A stretch of 64,000 bases of DNA, taken from Eutreptiella sp. 'Long Island Sound 2002'. Taxonomy: Eukaryota; Euglenozoa; Euglenophyceae; Eutreptiales; Eutreptiaceae. The stretch lies in assembly GCA_964036045.1 (NCBI GenBank), contig OZ038384.1:23241000-23304999 (forward strand), written 5' to 3'. Under the pieces are notes generated by a model. The model did not search any database and was not told the DNA's origin. It saw nothing but the letters and a program-made list of their open reading frames with translations. Both the position numbers and the translations under genes were made by a program. Shown one piece after another: positions 11,160 through 21,992 of this stretch. Positions within the stretch are counted from its first letter, which is position 1, and each line of letters opens with the position of its first letter.

Positions 11160-12200
11160 AAAAACAATGCAGGCCTCTTGCCATGGCCCACCAAATACTC
11201 CTGCACCATTGACACCTCAACAATACTATTGGGGGGGAGCACCGGACCCGTGGAGTACTAGAGCACCCCTCAATGGATGGTAGACTCAATCCGCCATCAT
11301 TGATTGTGTACGGAAAAGGGGGCATTGCAGCCCAGGCCAACATTGGGTTGTAGTAATTTTTCCCTGCATCATGAACACAACGGGTCATCTCCTGCATGTT
11401 GTGTCAGTGCCACCTGCCAAGAGCCATTGAGCGAGTCCCTGCAACCCCCCGCCCCCACCTTCAATGTGTTTGTATACAAGGTACTACAAACACCAAGGAT
11501 GATCGCCATTAAGAGGATGGGGTTTGTGACCATACGGTGTGCCACTTTGCACGTGGGTTGAAGGTGTACCCCACAAACGCCGTCCCAGCCCCATAGACAC
11601 GACTTTTTTACAATGAAGCTTTCCTGCGCAATAGCGCTGGATGTCTGAGCCCTCCCCTTGGAGCGAGTGGAGCAATTATTCGAAGTCACGGGTGCTCGTC
11701 CAATCTAGAATAAACATGGCCAGCTTTGGTGTTTCGGCGCCCGGTAGTTCCCAAACCACCCCTACAAGCACACGTCCTTCATTCCGGCGAGCTGCTTGTA
11801 TGCCTCCTCCGCCGCCTTCTTCATGTTCTCGCCCTCACGTTGGGCTGTGTCCTTTGATGAGGCACTCTTCTTGAGCGAGGATATCCTCTCCACAATGCAC
11901 TTCTCCTCGTCCTCTCACACCGACGTGGCCTCATCCCGCGTCACAGTGGCGTGCTTCCTCAATGCTAGGGCATGGGTCGTGATCTTGTTGCCCATAGGCT
12001 GGTACAGAGTGTCGTCTCGGATCCTCAACCCTCTCTCCCGTTGTAGTACACCATCCTTTTGCGCCTCATTTGGCAGTAGCACGCCTACACTCTCTAGGGA
12101 GGCGGTTCCAAACGCAATGTGCACCGGCTTCTTCACGCGCTGCGGCCGCGGCTGGCCTTGTTGTTGGAGTCCCAGCCCATCCCCTTTGCCGCTTCAATGT
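11160..12200 (-). pseudogene. Degenerate protein-coding segment, family unknown
   Basis: I do not recognise it. Reading the minus strand, one frame gives KKPVHIAFGTASLESVGVLL and LRIRDDTLYQPMGNKITTHA. A TGA follows at 11,915, and the same frame continues with EDEEKCIVERISSLKK and ENMKKAAEEAYKQLAGMKDV, a helical, charged, coiled-coil-like region. A frameshift leads to VVWELPGAETPKLAMFILDW, and weaker coding-like sequence continues to about 11,160. The protein-like quality and lack of low complexity argue for a former gene or transposon ORF. It might belong to the same minus-strand element as the relics at 6.2-9.9 kb. Confidence 0.4.
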
Positions 12201-12329
12201 CAGCGCCTGTGTGTGTGCTTGGGCTTGGGCATTAGGTATTGCTAAATGCAACTCAGGGAGATTTGCATTCTAAATGAAGCATACGGATTGGATTGCATTA
12301 AATGATGCTCTGCGCAGGGGGGGTTGGAA

Positions 12330-14320
12330 AAAATTCGCGCGAATTTTTGTGTACCGCCTGCCCTTCCAGGGGTACCCCCGAACAAAAAGCTGGCACCCCA
12401 TGTAGGAATTGTTCTTCGCCAAGAGGAATTGTCTTGCTTTGTGCTACTTGAACTTGCATGCCACCTTCACTTTGCCACATTGTATGACATTGGATCAAGG
12501 ACTACTATTGAGATAAAAGTAATTGGTTTTTTTTTGCATGGCGCCAACGCCGCCTTCTTGTTTTTGTTAATTCTTTTTCATCAAGCCCTTAGTGCCTTTG
12601 AGCTCCAGATATCGCAAGACCGGCCGCTATATGAATGTCGTTTGTTGCGAAGTGAAGATGCTGCATTCCGAGCAAACCCCTGGCCCAAGTGCAGCGCCAA
12701 ATTCTTTTAGGGGCGAAAGTGGTGCCGCGTTCTTCCTTTCTTTCTTGTTTCTCTTTCCCACGCTTTGTTGCAATCCCCCTTGAGTTGGGGTTAGGGACTC
12801 TCAATCCAGGTGTTGTTGGTAGGATAAGGGGCTACCGTTGGGGGGATCAAGAGGAACGATGTGTGTGCGATGCAGCGATAAACACGCGTTTGCATTGTTT
12901 TTTTTTTGTCGATAGAAATAACTGGGTGGACTGTAGGCTTGGACTTAAGGGCACAAAGACCCCGGGCCCGTTCCGGGCGCAGTGCAGCGCCCAACCATGG
13001 CCTATTCTCGGCAGAAAAGAGTCCCTAGATAAGGCAATACACCCTGTCTTGAGCAAGAAACCAACCAGCGGCACTGAAGGACAAGGGTAATTGATACCCA
13101 TTCTGGCCGTTGTACAGGTTAACACAAATACCACCCATATCGGCTGAAATATGCATGGTTACCTTGAAAAATACCCGCCTCGCACCTTCCAAACGCAATC
13201 TCATGGAGGACACTTGAGGAAATTTCAGTTTTTTAGGGTCCCTAAAAAATTTTGCGCGAATTTTTCTCGTCGCCCCCCCCCCCCCCCGCCCCTTGGGGGA
13301 ACCCAAGAAAAAAGACTGGCACCCCATGTAGGAAATTTTTTTTGGGAAGAGGAATTTTTTTACTGTGTGCTACTTGAACTTGCATGTCACCTTCACTTGG
13401 CCACATTGTATGACATTGGCACATGAAGTACTACTGAGATAAAAGCAAATGGGTGTTTCTTTGCATGGTGCCCACGGCACGCCCCTTTATTTGTTAATTC
13501 TTTTTCATTAAGCCGTCAGTGCCTTTGAGCGCCAGATATCGCAAGATGAGGCGCTATACAAATGTCGTTTGTGGGGAAGTGCTTTCTAGCGAAGATTAGC
13601 AAGACGGGCCACTATACTAACGTCGTTTGTTACGAAGTAAAGATCTTGTATTCCGAGCAAACCCCGGCCCAATTGCAGCGCCAAATTCTGTCAGGGGTGA
13701 ACGCGGTGCCGCCTTCTTTCTTTCATTCTTGTTTCTTTTTCCCACGCTTCGTTGGATTGCCCGTTGAGTTGGGGTTAGGGACTCTCAATTCAGGTATTGT
13801 TCATGAGACATGGGGCTACGGTTGGGGGCGTCACGAGGAACGATTTGCTTGCGGTGCAGCAATAAACACGCGGTTGGTTATGTGTGTTTTGTAGTAAGAT
13901 AGAACCAGGGTACATTGGAGCCTTGGGCAACTTGCACAACGGCCAAAATGGATATCAATCACCCTTGTCCTTCAATGCTGCTCGTTCGGTTTCTTGCCCC
14001 CGATAGGGTGTATTGCCTCATCTAGGGATTCTTTCCTGCCGAGAAGAGGCCGTAGTGGGGCGTTGTACTGCGGCCGGAGGAGACCCGGGGTCCTTGTGCC
14101 CTTACACACAAATACCACCCATATCGGCCGAAATAACGATGGTTACTTTGAAAAATACCCTCCTTGTACCGTCCAAACCCTAAGACGTGGGGTAGTGTTA
14201 AGGAATATCGTGGTTTTGGGGTCGAGAAAAATTTTCGCGCGAATTTTTCTTCGCCCCCCCTCCCGCCCTCGGCGGTACCCCCGAAAAAAAATGTACGCCG
14301 GTAGGAGGATTTTTTTGTAC
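12330..14320 (+). repeat. ~950-bp direct repeat, two full copies and a partial third
   Basis: The copies are marked by the palindromic phrase AAATTCGCGCGAATTT or its variants at about 12,336, 13,254 and 14,231. Shared phrases include TGGCACCCCATGTAGGAA, GCTACTTGAACTTGCATG, CACATTGTATGACATTGG and CCGAGCAAACCCC. Spacing is about 916 and 977 bp. Within copy 2 the segment about 13,930-14,103 is the reverse complement of about 12,948-13,123 in copy 1, so a local inversion separates the copies. I see no coding potential. Confidence 0.8.
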
Positions 14321-14570
14321 CCCCCTTAACCTAATCCTCCAGGCCAATTGGTTCAAGGTCATAAACCACGGGCTGTAACGGGTCATGGACAAGGACAAGT
14401 ACCGCGGCCACGTCCCCAGCAAGACCCTATCGCGCCCTAGTGCCCTCTGCGTGAAGTGCGAGACGGGCACGCAACGCAACCACTTGAACGCGGTGCGAGA
14501 CGTCCTTGTGGAGTGGGAGAGGACGCCGTCTCTGCAGCTGTGGTAGGCGCTCGCGACCCCGAAGTAGAAC
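14321..14570 (+). pseudogene. Coding-like fragment, plus strand
   Basis: One frame reads LILQANWFKVINHGL, then TAA, then RVMDKDKYRGHVPS, ALCVKCETGTQRNHLN and VRDVLVEWERTPSLQLW, then TAG. The residues look like folded protein (a CxxC pair, amphipathic helices), but the frame is interrupted and I do not recognise the family. It starts just after the third copy of the ~950-bp repeat. Confidence 0.3.
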
Positions 14571-14801
14571 GAGGACACGCGAGTGCGCGTATGCCCCTCT
14601 CCCGCATGCCATAGGGGCCCATAGGGCCAGAAAACTGTGTGGGGTTATCCCCCTGGACCTGTTGCGGCAACGTTCGAGAAATTTGATATGGGTGCGTTCC
14701 AGTGTGTAGCAGTAAAAGCTGCAAAAACGTCGCTGGAACTTCGCCGGAACAAGTGACTAAAACGTCGCCGGGAGACATTTTTTTACTTTCCTCTCTATAG
14801 G

Positions 14802-15602
14802 TGGAGGATGTCCAAAGTAATCACGCCGACCTGCGGGGGCTGCGCCTCATCAATGGTTGCGCTGCTGCAGCGGCTGCACCTGGAGCCAATTTCACCAGTA
14901 CAGGTGCTGACGGCCCTGGCCAACCATGTAGCCGGCTGTAGTAGCGTCATGGAGACGCAAGTGGAGGGCTGGGGCAGCATTGACGACGTGCCTCCTGCCC
15001 CCGCTCAGCGCCAGCAACTCACAAGGGCGCCCCCCCCCCCCCCGCCCCCCACCCTCGTCACAACACCTGTCCTTCGGCCCGAAATAGACCCCGATCCCCA
15101 AGCCAAAACAAACCCAGGCCGCCAAAACAAAACAAACCCCAAGCAAATACCTAAAGCCCCTTCGCAACGCCCCACGAAAAACGAGGAAGAGGCTTGCGGG
15201 CGAATCCTGCTCGGAGCCCTCCTCGGAGTCCTCAACAGACTCCTCCTCCTCCTCCTCCTCCTCCTCCCTTACCCCCAACTCGTCCGTCTGGTTGGCGGAT
15301 TCGCCTGTGCGAGACAAGAAGACCGCCGCGCACCCCAAAGAGAAGACCCCCTCACAACCCCAAGAAGTCCCCCAAGCCCAGCCCAAAGGCACCCTCCACC
15401 TGCCCCATCCCCGCATCCCCAATGGCGGACATGCCAAGGGATGCCCTCCCTGCCCAAACCTAAGCCGAAGCCCAAGGCAAGGGGGGCGGGGGGATGTAAG
15501 CCACTGGAACATGCCGGAACAAGTTACCGGAACACCACCAGAACACGCAAGCGGCACAAAAAGCAAATTGTTGATAAAGGGGAAGTGAAACATACACGGT
15601 AG
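14802..15602 (+). CDS. Possible exon with Pro-rich tail
   Basis: A strong pyrimidine tract ending in CTCTCTATAG precedes 14,802 and looks like a 3' splice site. A frame from 14,808 gives MSKVITPTCGGCASSMVALL and LEPISPVQVLTALANHVAG, plausible protein, before turning into Pro/Lys-rich low complexity after about 15,020. The overlapping minus frame has an acidic Glu run, which may be a shadow of the CTCCTC repeat. Function unknown. Confidence 0.25.
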   Translation, partial: WRMSKVITPTCGGCASSMVALLQRLHLEPISPVQVLTALANHVAGCSSVMETQVEGWGSIDDVPPAPAQRQQLTRAPPPPPPPTLVTTPVLRPEIDPDPQAKTNPGRQNKTNPKQIPKAPSQRPTKNEEEACGRILLGALLGVLNRLLLLLLLLLPYPQLVRLVGGFACARQEDRRAPQREDPLTTPRSPPSPAQRHPPPAPSPHPQWRTCQGMPSLPKPKPKPKARGAGGCKPLEHAGTSYRNTTRTRKRHKKQIVDKGEVKHTR

Positions 15603-15776
15603 CTTAGGGTGCCAACAAGGGCACATTGGGTTAGTCTCTTTGTACGTCCCTCGGCTACTTCTCTTGCGTGGGCGGCGGGGCGCACGGCGCCCCGGAACTT
15701 ACTTCCCCTTCGTCTTCACCAACCACCACCCCGTCCCCCACCACCCCTTCACCCTCCACCCCGGCGACCTCCACCC

Positions 15777-16714
15777 CTATGCCCTCATCCCGGTTGGCCC
15801 CCGGTGCACCCTCCCATGCCCGTGGCCCGTCCCCTTGGTCTCCCCATCCCCATCCCCATCCCCGTCCCCGTCCCCGTCCCCGTCCTCGGTGTCGGCGTCC
15901 TCGTCGTCGTCACCCACCCTCTCTTCAGCCGCCTTCTTTTGCTTCCTCTTCTTGTCGAAGAACTTCTTGGCCTGCCTTCGGGTCCGCCACACCGTGGCCT
16001 TTGGCACACCAAAAAGTTCCTCGTCCCCCAAGAACCTCACCCACATTTCCCCTTTGGTGGGGGTCCACCCGAGGCAAGGGCCTTCTTGCCATGCTCGATC
16101 GCCCACACCCCCTTGTCGCCAAACACGACATAAAAATTTTCCACCGCCTTGTGTGTTCCCGCAAAAGCTGTTGTTGAATTGGGGTATTTTTCGCACGACA
16201 ACACAAAATACGACAACTCCGAAAGTACCAGCAGGGTGCCCCTAGGCTAGCAAACAACATTTTTTCCTACCATGAACGGGTGTGCTTGGTTGGGGGGTAA
16301 ATCAACTTCGAACTTTTGTTTGTTCTCGCCATTTTTGTTTGAACACTGGAACCATTTGGCCGGAACAACATTTGCGTTCAAGCGCGTGCCAAGGGTGTGC
16401 ATAGCGCCTATTCTACACGCCGGTTTGGCAGTTTGTACATCTTCCGCAGTGTTGCTACGGAATACAGGAACCAACCGTTGAAAAGGCACCTCAAAAACTC
16501 GATGTGCAGTTGGTGCCGTCGGCGTCAAGGCATCACCCGTCTCAGAATGAGACATGTGGTGCACACCAACGCCTTGAATGTCGCTTTGCAATTGTATGAG
16601 GCGCGACAAGGGCGTGGTGAGGCCATTGTTGAGCGACGCAAGCGTGTCACATGACGTTGAGACTAACAATACGATGGGAGAATAAGATTGAGTGTGCACA
16701 AGCCGGCGTTGCAT
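15777..16714 (-). pseudogene. Unknown protein with a PWWP/Tudor-like stretch and acidic-basic tail
   Basis: The open frame from 16,714 reaches a TAG at 16,247-16,249. The same frame then continues coherently: LLVLSELSYFVLSCEKYP, then NFYVVFGDKGVWAIEHGKKA. A shift near the G-rich stretch at about 16,060 leads to EMWVRFLGDEELFGVPKATV, and then a basic RRQAKKFFDKKRKQKK region and an Asp/Glu/Gly repeat tail. The pattern of a hydrophobic Trp-Ala strand followed by VRFLGDEE..GVP is reminiscent of PWWP/Tudor-like barrels, but the match is by eye. The TAG and the frameshift make it a probable pseudogene, unless TAG is read as sense and the shift is a sequencing error in a homopolymer. Confidence 0.4.
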
Positions 16715-16917
16715 ATTTTGTACGGGCAGGAAGCGTGATAGGAAAGGTCTAGGAAAGGGGGTGTGTGGCTAGGAAAGGGGGTTCCTGGGGGGGCTCTTGG
16801 CCCAAACAGCATATACAAAAACACCCCATAATTGACGAACACCAACCCGGCACCCAACATCATCCAAAGTAGGCCCTTTGAAAGTGCGGTGTTTGCATTC
16901 AAAGTGCTTGGGTGCGA

Positions 16918-17433
16918 TCACAAGGTGTAGGAGTAGAAACCGCCTTGGAAGGGGGGGGGGTTCCTAGACCATCCCTCCTTGGTAGCACCCCAAAGTAGAC
17001 ATTGATAAAAAACAGTGCGCTCGGAAGAAGACCTAGCTGGAGAAGATGTTGAGGAATATGGGGCAGCATTGGCAGATATGGGCACGGAATTTGGCGGCGG
17101 CGGTGTCTCTCTCGAGCCCTTGCCAACATTAAGCTTTGCCACCTTGCCACCAGACACGTCAACAACCGCGTTCAACACTGGTCTCACAAGCAGTCTGCTA
17201 TGTGCTTCGGCATCTTCTCAAGCACTGACACACAGACCTGCCTTCAACAGCGCCTGGAACGGTGGCCACGGCGTGGACTCACTGCACTCCCGACTCCCTT
17301 GCCATGCACCAAAATTCGCCGGACGTTGACTAAACTTCTTCGGGATGCGAGCCACTTCAATCTTAGTGCCTGTGTGCACAGGAGCCATAGAGGAGAGCAC
17401 GTTGCAACAGGATCCAGAGATCCAGCAAGTCAC
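16918..17433 (-). pseudogene. Degenerate coding segment, possibly 5' part of the neighbouring relic
   Basis: One frame gives TGTKIEVARIPKKFSQRPAN and STPWPPFQALLKAGLCVSA, then TGA (17,218-17,220). The same frame continues with EDAEAHSRLLVRPVLNAVVD and GGKVAKLNVGKGSRETPPPP. The composition is protein-like, but I do not recognise the family. It lies just upstream of, and on the same strand as, the 15.8-16.7 kb relic. A plus-strand frame (17,015-17,329) overlaps and is less convincing. Confidence 0.3.
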
Positions 17434-17439
17434 AGTGAT

Positions 17440-18015
17440 TCGGCATAACCTAAATTTGCATCCCTTGGGATCCTCGGCTATGCAGAGCTCAGCACTCTCA
17501 AATCGGTAATATGACGGCTGAAATTGGTCAATGTGCTAGATCTTGGCTCTGCAGAGCCCAACATGACCAAAATGGTGCATTACCGGGTGTCTAGGGGGGG
17601 GGGGGTCCTTGGACATCATTAGGCAACGTTGCACCAGTCAACGGGAGTGAAGTTGCGGAGTTCCATCAGGCACAACGTCTGTGTATATCCAATCAATTGG
17701 CATCCCATGGGATCTTGGGCTCTCCACAACCCAGTATTGTCAAATTGGTAATATGACAGCTGAAATTGGTCAATGTGCTTGATCTGGGCTCCACGGAGCC
17801 CTGCATGCACAAAACGGAGAATTAGGGGGTGTCGGGGGGGGGGGTCATTTGACATCATTCGACAAGGTTGAATGACTGAACATCGGTGAATAGCGGAACT
17901 TCCGATGGGCACAGTGTCTCTATAGATCCAATGAATTTGCACCCCATGGGAACCTGGCCTCTACAGAGCCCAGTACTCTCCAATTGGCAATATGACGGCT
18001 AAAACTGGTCAATGT
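17440..18015 (+). repeat. ~241-bp tandem repeat, about 2.4 copies
   Basis: The phrase ATATGACGGCTGAAATTGG and its variants occur at about 17,508, 17,751 and 17,990. Each is followed by TCAATGTG and preceded by a shared phrase (CCATGGGA, then CTCT). G runs interrupt copies 1 and 2. Confidence 0.85.
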
Positions 18016-18483
18016 GGGGTGTGTTTCGGGAACCTCACTTCACGTGTCCATTTTGCTAGGACCCCCCATAGTGACCCCGGGGCAAGTGAGGGGTGATTTT
18101 TTGGTGCTTTAGGTGAAAAAAGGTGCGACCTTTTTGAATTGGGTCCAAACTGCCCGATATGGTGTTTTGGCGGTGGGGGGGGTCCCAGGGGACCGGGAAG
18201 TCACTTTCGGGCCGCATGGACCTATTAAGTCCTACTTTACGATGACTTTACGGTGGCACCTTCAGGTCTGAAACCCACCTACTGGTTATTGGGGATTCCC
18301 GGTCCCATTCAACCTCCCACCATACCTTGCAAATGAAGTGCAACACTTGCGGCCAACCATTGCTACGGTGTCACATGCGCGTTCTTTTGGTTTTTTGGAC
18401 CTCTCGACCTTGTTTGGCATCGAAGATTGCCAAACCGAGGTCGAGAGCATGCATATTTACAACGCATTTCAACCCGCGTCGGT
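18016..18483. other. Intronic, nothing recognised
   Basis: No coding or repeat feature is supported. Confidence 0.4.
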
Positions 18484-20020
18484 TCAACAATGGACGTCAC
18501 ACTGACCACCCTTTGAAACGATTTCGAAATTCCACCTTAAACGCAGAGTTTCGGAACTCGGTGGGTATGCTACTAAACAAATGAATGAAGCGATAGCGCT
18601 CCACATAAAACCCGCTGTGGGCAACTCCCCAATGTACCCACACCGTGGGTTTCCATCTAGGCATCTCCCAAACCTGTCCGAGCCGTGCAGCAGCAGCCTT
18701 ACCCTCCTCCACTTGGGCATCGGTTAGCCACGCCTTGTAGTGCCACGGCGTTTCTAACTTTGCAACACGTGCCATCATCGCATGTAGGACGGTGTACATA
18801 CTCGTGACGCCCTTGAACTCTTATTTGTGGGTAGAGCTCACGGATGAGGTCTACCACACGTTGTTGCCATATGGGTTTTATTACGAAAAAATGCGAGGAT
18901 GTGATGTGAAACTGAGCATCCTTCATTTGCCGCATGGCAATGCGACTTGAAATTGGGATTCAGGCAACCTCTTAGGTGAATTCTGCCGAAAATTCCTTGA
19001 GACGTCCCACACATCCCCTGCCCTGCCCATCGGCTACCCACTCAGATACATTCGGGCTAAGGCGTTTGCGGACAGCATTACACATACGCGCCAACGTATG
19101 AACGTAATCACCAGCACGGCGATCTGAGGGCAGACATCGTAAAAACGCCCCCCACTATGGTGTGGGCGCTACTGCATTGGTGTGTGGTGATGACGAAGCA
19201 TCATCACAACACCAACACTTCTTGCTAGGTGCATGATTCATGGAGGCCATCCCTTTACCGTCCCCTATTATGTGGCACCTAAACCGTGCCACTCCATGTC
19301 CCGGTACGAGGATGTCTAGGGCCGACTCCACCGCTTGGTGCTGAGCATTGAGGGAGGCGGTGTCGTCGATTGCTCGGACGGGGTGTGTGTCGTCGCCCCC
19401 ATCCATTACCCACCATGTTGCCCAAAGATGTGGCTGGCTCGCCGCCGCAGGGCCCCCTTTCCAACACCCCACGTAGACATCACACTGCGTGGCACTGGTG
19501 CACCATAGTGGTGTGCCATCAGGGCACAAGACCACTGAGATCTCCCCACACGATGGCATCCCGAACTCCCCGGTGGCCTGTGCCATTTCCAAGCACGACG
19601 TAACCACACCCCGCAGGGTGGCCGCCGCAGCTATGCGCGGCCGGCCCTCTTCCTGCTCGACAACATGCGGCTGGGCGTGATACGCGGTCAGCTAGCCCCT
19701 CATGCCAACCACGCCTTCCCAACGACAGTGGCGGAGATACCGCATTGTCTACCGGACCCACGGTCCCAGGCGCTGCGAACTACGCAAATGCTCAACAGCA
19801 TCGCCTCCATAACCGTCGGGGGGTCCAGTGTGGCGCCGCGTAGTGTGAGCACACCGGTGCTTGACTTCTCAATGCGGACATCCACAGTGCCTAGTACCGC
19901 CCCTACAATGCATTGCAAGCGCTGCAAACGCTTCCGTTGGTAAGGGGCCGTGACCTCCCGGTACGAGCGGCGCTGGTGGTGGTGCAGGGCTCGCTCAAAT
20001 GCGTCCATGGCTTGCAACAT
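18484..20020 (-). pseudogene. Transposase-like relic (DDE-type suspected)
   Basis: Reading the minus strand, the first part (20,020-19,700) gives FERALHHHQRRSYREVTAPY. A second frame from about 19,700 holds ISVVLCPDGTPLW (Asp at about 19,520), WATWWVMDGGDDTHPVRAID, and CHIIGDGKGMASMNHAPSKK followed by CWCCDD (Asp at about 19,262, CxxC at about 19,215). The order Asp-Gly, then Gly-Asp-x-Lys, then CxxC is seen in several eukaryotic DDE transposase families. After a TAG (19,155-19,157) the same frame runs on for 79 sensible codons (DYVHTLARMCNAVRKRL). Two more frames continue to 18,484 (LGQVWEMPRWKPTVWVHWGV). The multiple breaks make it non-functional. The superfamily is not assigned. Confidence 0.45.
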
Positions 20021-20040
20021 ATTGAAAAACTAAAAGACAA

Positions 20041-20330
20041 AAGGGACACCAGTAACTACCCGTAAACCCCACCAATAAGGCACTGTCTAGTTAGAAAGTG
20101 AATTCCATAACCCCCTGAACAGACTGAGTACATACCCACTTTCAAATCTGAAACCTAGCCCAGTAACCCACTTTCTGAATTGACTTTCTGGTTTGAAACT
20201 CAGGTTTGTAACCCCCTTCTAAATTGACTTTTTGGTCTGAAACTACGGTCTATAACCCTTATACAGTCACTTTTAGGTCTCATTTTCTGTGGAAATCACT
20301 TATTGGCGTTCATTTGCAAAACAGACACAC
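20041..20330. repeat. Degenerate ~50-bp repeats
   Basis: Phrases of the type ACCCACTTTCTGAATTGACT, GGTCTGAAACT and ATAACCC recur about every 50 bp, heavily diverged. Confidence 0.45.
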
Positions 20331-20466
20331 TAGCACATATACACATGCAAGCAACGGGCAACTGGGTCTTGGGCTTGGGCTTGCATGCCGGTGTCCAATT
20401 TGTGCATTCCATGTCCCTCCTTGTAGTCATAACGCCCCATGAGGCTGGGGCACACTAGCCTAGTGA

Positions 20467-21400
20467 TGATAGAAACGCATTGCAGTTGCACACATGGCAG
20501 TAGACCAACGCCCCCCCCCCTTCCCGCACTTGTCATAGCTGCTGAAGCGCAACAAGGAGTTGGAGACCCAGCTGGTGACGGCGATGGCTGAGGGAGTCCG
20601 GTTGCGGGTGCAGCGCGACACCAGCCAGTTGGCGCAGGCGGCCGTTGAGCGCGAGCGCAAGCTTCTGGACGTCTTGGCCGCGCCTGGGACTGCAACATCT
20701 TCCGAGGGTTCCCCGGCAGTGGGTACGGCCTCCAGGCCTAGTTTGGAGAGCCGCACCAAAAAAATGTTTGTTGGACATCACATTGTGCCAGATGCCTATA
20801 TACGATTGTAAGTGCCCTTGAGGGGCGCTTCAATGTTTGTCATGACAGGGCCAGAGTGCCATACTTTGTTTCAATTGAATTTTTGCCAGAAGCCTGTAAG
20901 TGCCCCTACTAGGGCGTTTCAATGTTTGCCATGACAAGTGCGGAGGGGGGGGGGGGGGCTGTTGGTCTATTGTCATGTGTGCAAATGCATTGCATTTGTT
21001 TGGGGACAATGTTGCTTTCATGTTTCCTTCTTGTGTCCACAGATATGCTTGCATGTCTGCCACGTCCACATGAATGTCTTGCATATAATTTGATTTGGAA
21101 TGGAGTTGAATATTATGGAATTTGGGGGAATTATTAGATATGCTTTGTGTGCCTGCTGTGTATTGTGTCAATGTATTTTGTTTTGGGCTGTGGCGTGTGC
21201 AGGTTGCCACAATGCATTCGAGTGTGACACCCAATCTGTGTGAATTGATTTTTTGGGGATTGCAAGTTTGCCTGAGGCATGTAAGTGCCCCTAATGGGGC
21301 ATATGGATGTCCGCCATCGCGGGACCACAGTGCCCCAGGCGGTTTGAATTGCTATTTTGCCAGAGGCTTGTAAGTGCCCCTGATGGGGCATTTTGCACCA
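20467..21400. repeat. Intron-like repeats with inverted ends (possible introner elements)
   Basis: Four copies of a phrase beginning GTAAGTGCCC and followed by a GGGGC-type complement occur at 20,808, 20,896, 21,281 and 21,370. Each begins with a good 5' splice-site consensus. The sequence at 20,467-20,545 (pyrimidine tract, then GCACTTGTCATAG) is the reverse complement of about 20,918-21,000 (CATGACAAGTGC, then a G run). The intron-like unit therefore has related, inverted ends. The phrase CCAGA(A/G)GC.TGTAAGTGCC recurs at two of the copies. Confidence 0.45.
20539..20807 (+). CDS. Possible coiled-coil exon
   Basis: Bounded by a C-rich tract plus CATAG (AG at 20,537-20,538) and by GTAAGT at 20,808. 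The frame opens LLKRNKELETQLVTAMAEGV, then RVQRDTSQLAQAAVERERKL, a heptad-like, charged, helical pattern typical of a coiled coil, and then a Ser/Pro/Gly linker. 89 codons plus 2 nt. The first two thirds look coding; the last 60 nt (after the A run) are less convincing. The host gene is unknown; it lies inside, and antisense to, the large F-box intron. Confidence 0.4.
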
Positions 21401-21992
21401 CCACGTCGCCTGCCTTGTACCGCGCCTCGGGTCTTGCCTGCTCAAGGGCACCTTCTGCCTTCCACTCGCGCTCCCGTGGCCGCTTGGCTTCGCGTTTGCT
21501 GCAATCACCCGTTTGCGTCCCTCACCCTCGAACTCTAGCCGCACGGCCGTGCGGAGGTCCTTCACGTGGTTGACTGCACTACTGTTGCTGCTGCTGTCCA
21601 TGTGCCCAGTCTTTTAGAGTTCGGGTGCCTTGGCATCTGCTTTGCTATCGCCTACGCGCTTGGGGGCTGACCCCGTACGCCCCTCGGCGGGTTCCCGCTT
21701 CACTCGGCTACGCCCACCCACCGATCCGTCTTGCTGGGGCAACGTACGTGTCCATCTATGCCTTTGCCCAATCTGTGATGGTCTGGGGGACCAGGTCGCC
21801 GCCAACTCCGCGGATTTGCCGGATCCACGCCACGCCAGACATGTACTTGGCCCCATTGCACAGCAGCACGTGGTGGCATTTCCCTACTGTGCTCTTGGTG
21901 GCGAAGATCCAGTACACCTCATCCTTCAGGTCTGGGGTCACCTTGCTGGAGCCGCCCTTGGTGACTGTCGTTGAGGCGCATTGCACACGCAC
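21395..21992 (-). pseudogene. Degenerate coding segment, BED-finger-like start
   Basis: The frame from 21,992 reads SSKVTPDLKDEVYWIFATKS, then HHVLLCNGAKYMSGVAWIRQ and GVGGDLVPQTITDWAKA. The order Trp-x-F, Cys, S-G-G/V, R-I-R-Q resembles the N-terminal BED-type region of hAT transposases, though the second Cys of the finger is not evident. Another frame (21,856-21,395) is Arg/Ser/Lys-rich, contains a TAA (21,614-21,616) and continues with NHVKDLRTAVRLEFEGEGRK. It may be the 5' part of the transposase relic at 18.5-20.0 kb, which is on the same strand. Confidence 0.3.

Noticed and set aside
15609-16245. Pro/Ser/Arg-rich plus-strand frames
   Set aside because: They are antisense shadows of the minus-strand relic and its Asp-Gly repeat tail.
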